Of a stretch of 6,339 nucleotides of DNA, positions 5,482 through 6,339 are shown one piece after another. The notes under the pieces are model-generated. The model did no database searches. It saw only the letters and a list, made by a program, of their open reading frames with translations, and had not been told where the DNA came from. The translations under genes were made by a program, and so were the position numbers. Position 1 is the stretch's first letter. Each line of letters starts with the position of its first letter. Origin of the DNA: Saprospiraceae bacterium (lineage in GTDB: Bacteria > Bacteroidota > Bacteroidia > Chitinophagales > Saprospiraceae). Location: contig JALHPW010000309.1 of the NCBI GenBank assembly GCA_022842255.1, positions 1 through 6,339 on the forward strand, in the 5' to 3' direction.

Positions 5482-6339
5482 ATGAAACGTCTTTTGCTTA
5501 TTGCTGCGCTTTTGGCGTGGCTGTGCGGAGCATTGTCCGCCCAAAACAAAACATCCAAGCATTCGCTGGATGTGATGACCCGCTCCATCTTTGAGCGCCT
5601 TGAAAAACGAGACCTCAAATCCGGCATTTTGCTCCAACAGGCTGCCGTGTTCGTCAACCCTTTTCGGTACGACGGCACTGCTCTCAACGATGCTAACTGT
5701 ATGGATGCCAACAACTTTGGCAAGTTATTCGGACAGTTCAGGGTAGCTTCTACGGGCAAATCTGTTTTGCCAGAGCCTGAAATTTACCTGAGCGACTTGC
5801 GGCGTCTCCGCGAAACCCCCGACACCATTCCGCTGGCGCTGATGGCCATGCAATATGACTATATCTGGAATGGTGCCATTGAAGCAGGTTTGTTGGGTTG
5901 GGATGCCGATCAAAAACTTATCGATTTGCCCCGTCGGGGCGCATCCCCTTATCGCCAGGATACCAGTTTTGCCTTCGCTGCCCTGCTGCAGGAATCAAAA
6001 AGCGGCCATATTGTGTACCAAGTTCCCTCCAAATTGATTTTTAATAACCTGGGTTGGGACATCAACGGGATGCAAATAGATTTTGGGGATGGCCAGGGCT
6101 GGAAATCCGTCCAACCCGATGAATATGTCGTCATCGATTACGGTAAACCCGGAAAAAAGACCCTTCAGCTCAAATATCAACAAGACAATCGCGAATGGAA
6201 AGCCCATAGTTTTGTACAAGTGCCCGAAAAAAAGGCCCCATTTGCCTTTTTGGGTGAATACGCTGGCACACCCGATGAAGTTGTTCCGCTGGGCGGGGTC
6301 ACCATCAACATGTTTTATGACTGTCCGGACCACAAGCTC
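5482..6339 (+). CDS. Secreted protein of unknown family, 3' end cut by window edge
   Basis: The frame starts at ATG 5482 and is open to the last base, giving 286 residues and no stop. Residues 1-20 are a clear signal peptide (MKRLLLIAALLAWLCGALSA) with a likely cut before QNKTS. I do not recognise the family. A region of about 70-150 (MDANNFGKLFGQF, IYLSDLRRLRETPDTIPLAL, YDYIWNGAIEAGLLGW) looks alpha/beta mixed. From about 175 onward the pattern is strand-rich: IDFGDGQGW (199-207) with YGKPGKKTLQLKY (220-232) resembles a PKD-type beta-sandwich (DFGDG, then a PG turn and a strand), but this is a faint likeness. Bacteroidota proteins of this build are often long, exported and multi-domain; the C-terminal domain, which would show a type IX sorting signal, is missing. 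Its own promoter may lie in the spacer beside the palindrome. Confidence 0.85.
   Translation, partial: MKRLLLIAALLAWLCGALSAQNKTSKHSLDVMTRSIFERLEKRDLKSGILLQQAAVFVNPFRYDGTALNDANCMDANNFGKLFGQFRVASTGKSVLPEPEIYLSDLRRLRETPDTIPLALMAMQYDYIWNGAIEAGLLGWDADQKLIDLPRRGASPYRQDTSFAFAALLQESKSGHIVYQVPSKLIFNNLGWDINGMQIDFGDGQGWKSVQPDEYVVIDYGKPGKKTLQLKYQQDNREWKAHSFVQVPEKKAPFAFLGEYAGTPDEVVPLGGVTINMFYDCPDHKL

Noticed and set aside
5995..6333. Minus-strand open frame of 112 codons near the right end
   Set aside because: It lies entirely opposite the secreted-protein frame that begins with a strong signal peptide and remains open for 286 codons.

Overview
The window looks like chromosomal DNA of a Bacteroidota member, most likely a Saprospiria-type organism (Haliscomenobacter/Lewinella-like). 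This is inferred from the protein families, not from any marker gene. The evidence is a large secreted protein with a choice-of-anchor L domain, a small lipoprotein resembling the DUF6252 group, another long secreted protein of unknown family, and gene starts without clear Shine-Dalgarno sequences. No rRNA, tRNA, CRISPR array, transposase or prophage gene is visible.

Layout. (1) Bases 1-1214, minus strand: the first 404 residues of a secreted choice-of-anchor L protein; its C-terminus lies beyond the left edge. (2) Bases 1215-1913: about 700 bases without a convincing gene, between two divergent genes. They hold a short perfect inverted repeat, an AT-rich direct repeat and two consecutive potential stem-loops. 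(3) Bases 1914-2864, plus strand: a CorA-family divalent cation transporter, complete, probably with a GTG start. (4) Bases 2944-3336, plus strand: a small four-helix membrane protein of unknown function. (5) Bases 3326-4339, minus strand: a membrane-anchored class A beta-lactamase/PBP-like serine hydrolase, converging on gene 4 with an 11-base tail-to-tail overlap. (6) Bases 4340-4813: about 470 non-coding bases with an operator-like inverted repeat, a 10-base tandem repeat and two small hairpins. (7) Bases 4814-5368, plus strand: a small lipoprotein. (8) Bases 5369-5481: a spacer holding a perfect 26-base palindrome. (9) Bases 5482-6339, plus strand: the first 286 residues of a secreted protein, cut by the right edge.

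The genes do not form an obvious pathway. The common theme is the cell envelope: two secreted proteins, one lipoprotein, one anchored periplasmic hydrolase and two inner-membrane proteins. I see no clear new multi-gene system. The parts most worth checking are non-coding: the 26-base palindrome, the 10-base tandem array, and the structured stretch in front of the CorA gene. Among the proteins, the serine hydrolase has an altered third motif and no visible omega-loop glutamate.
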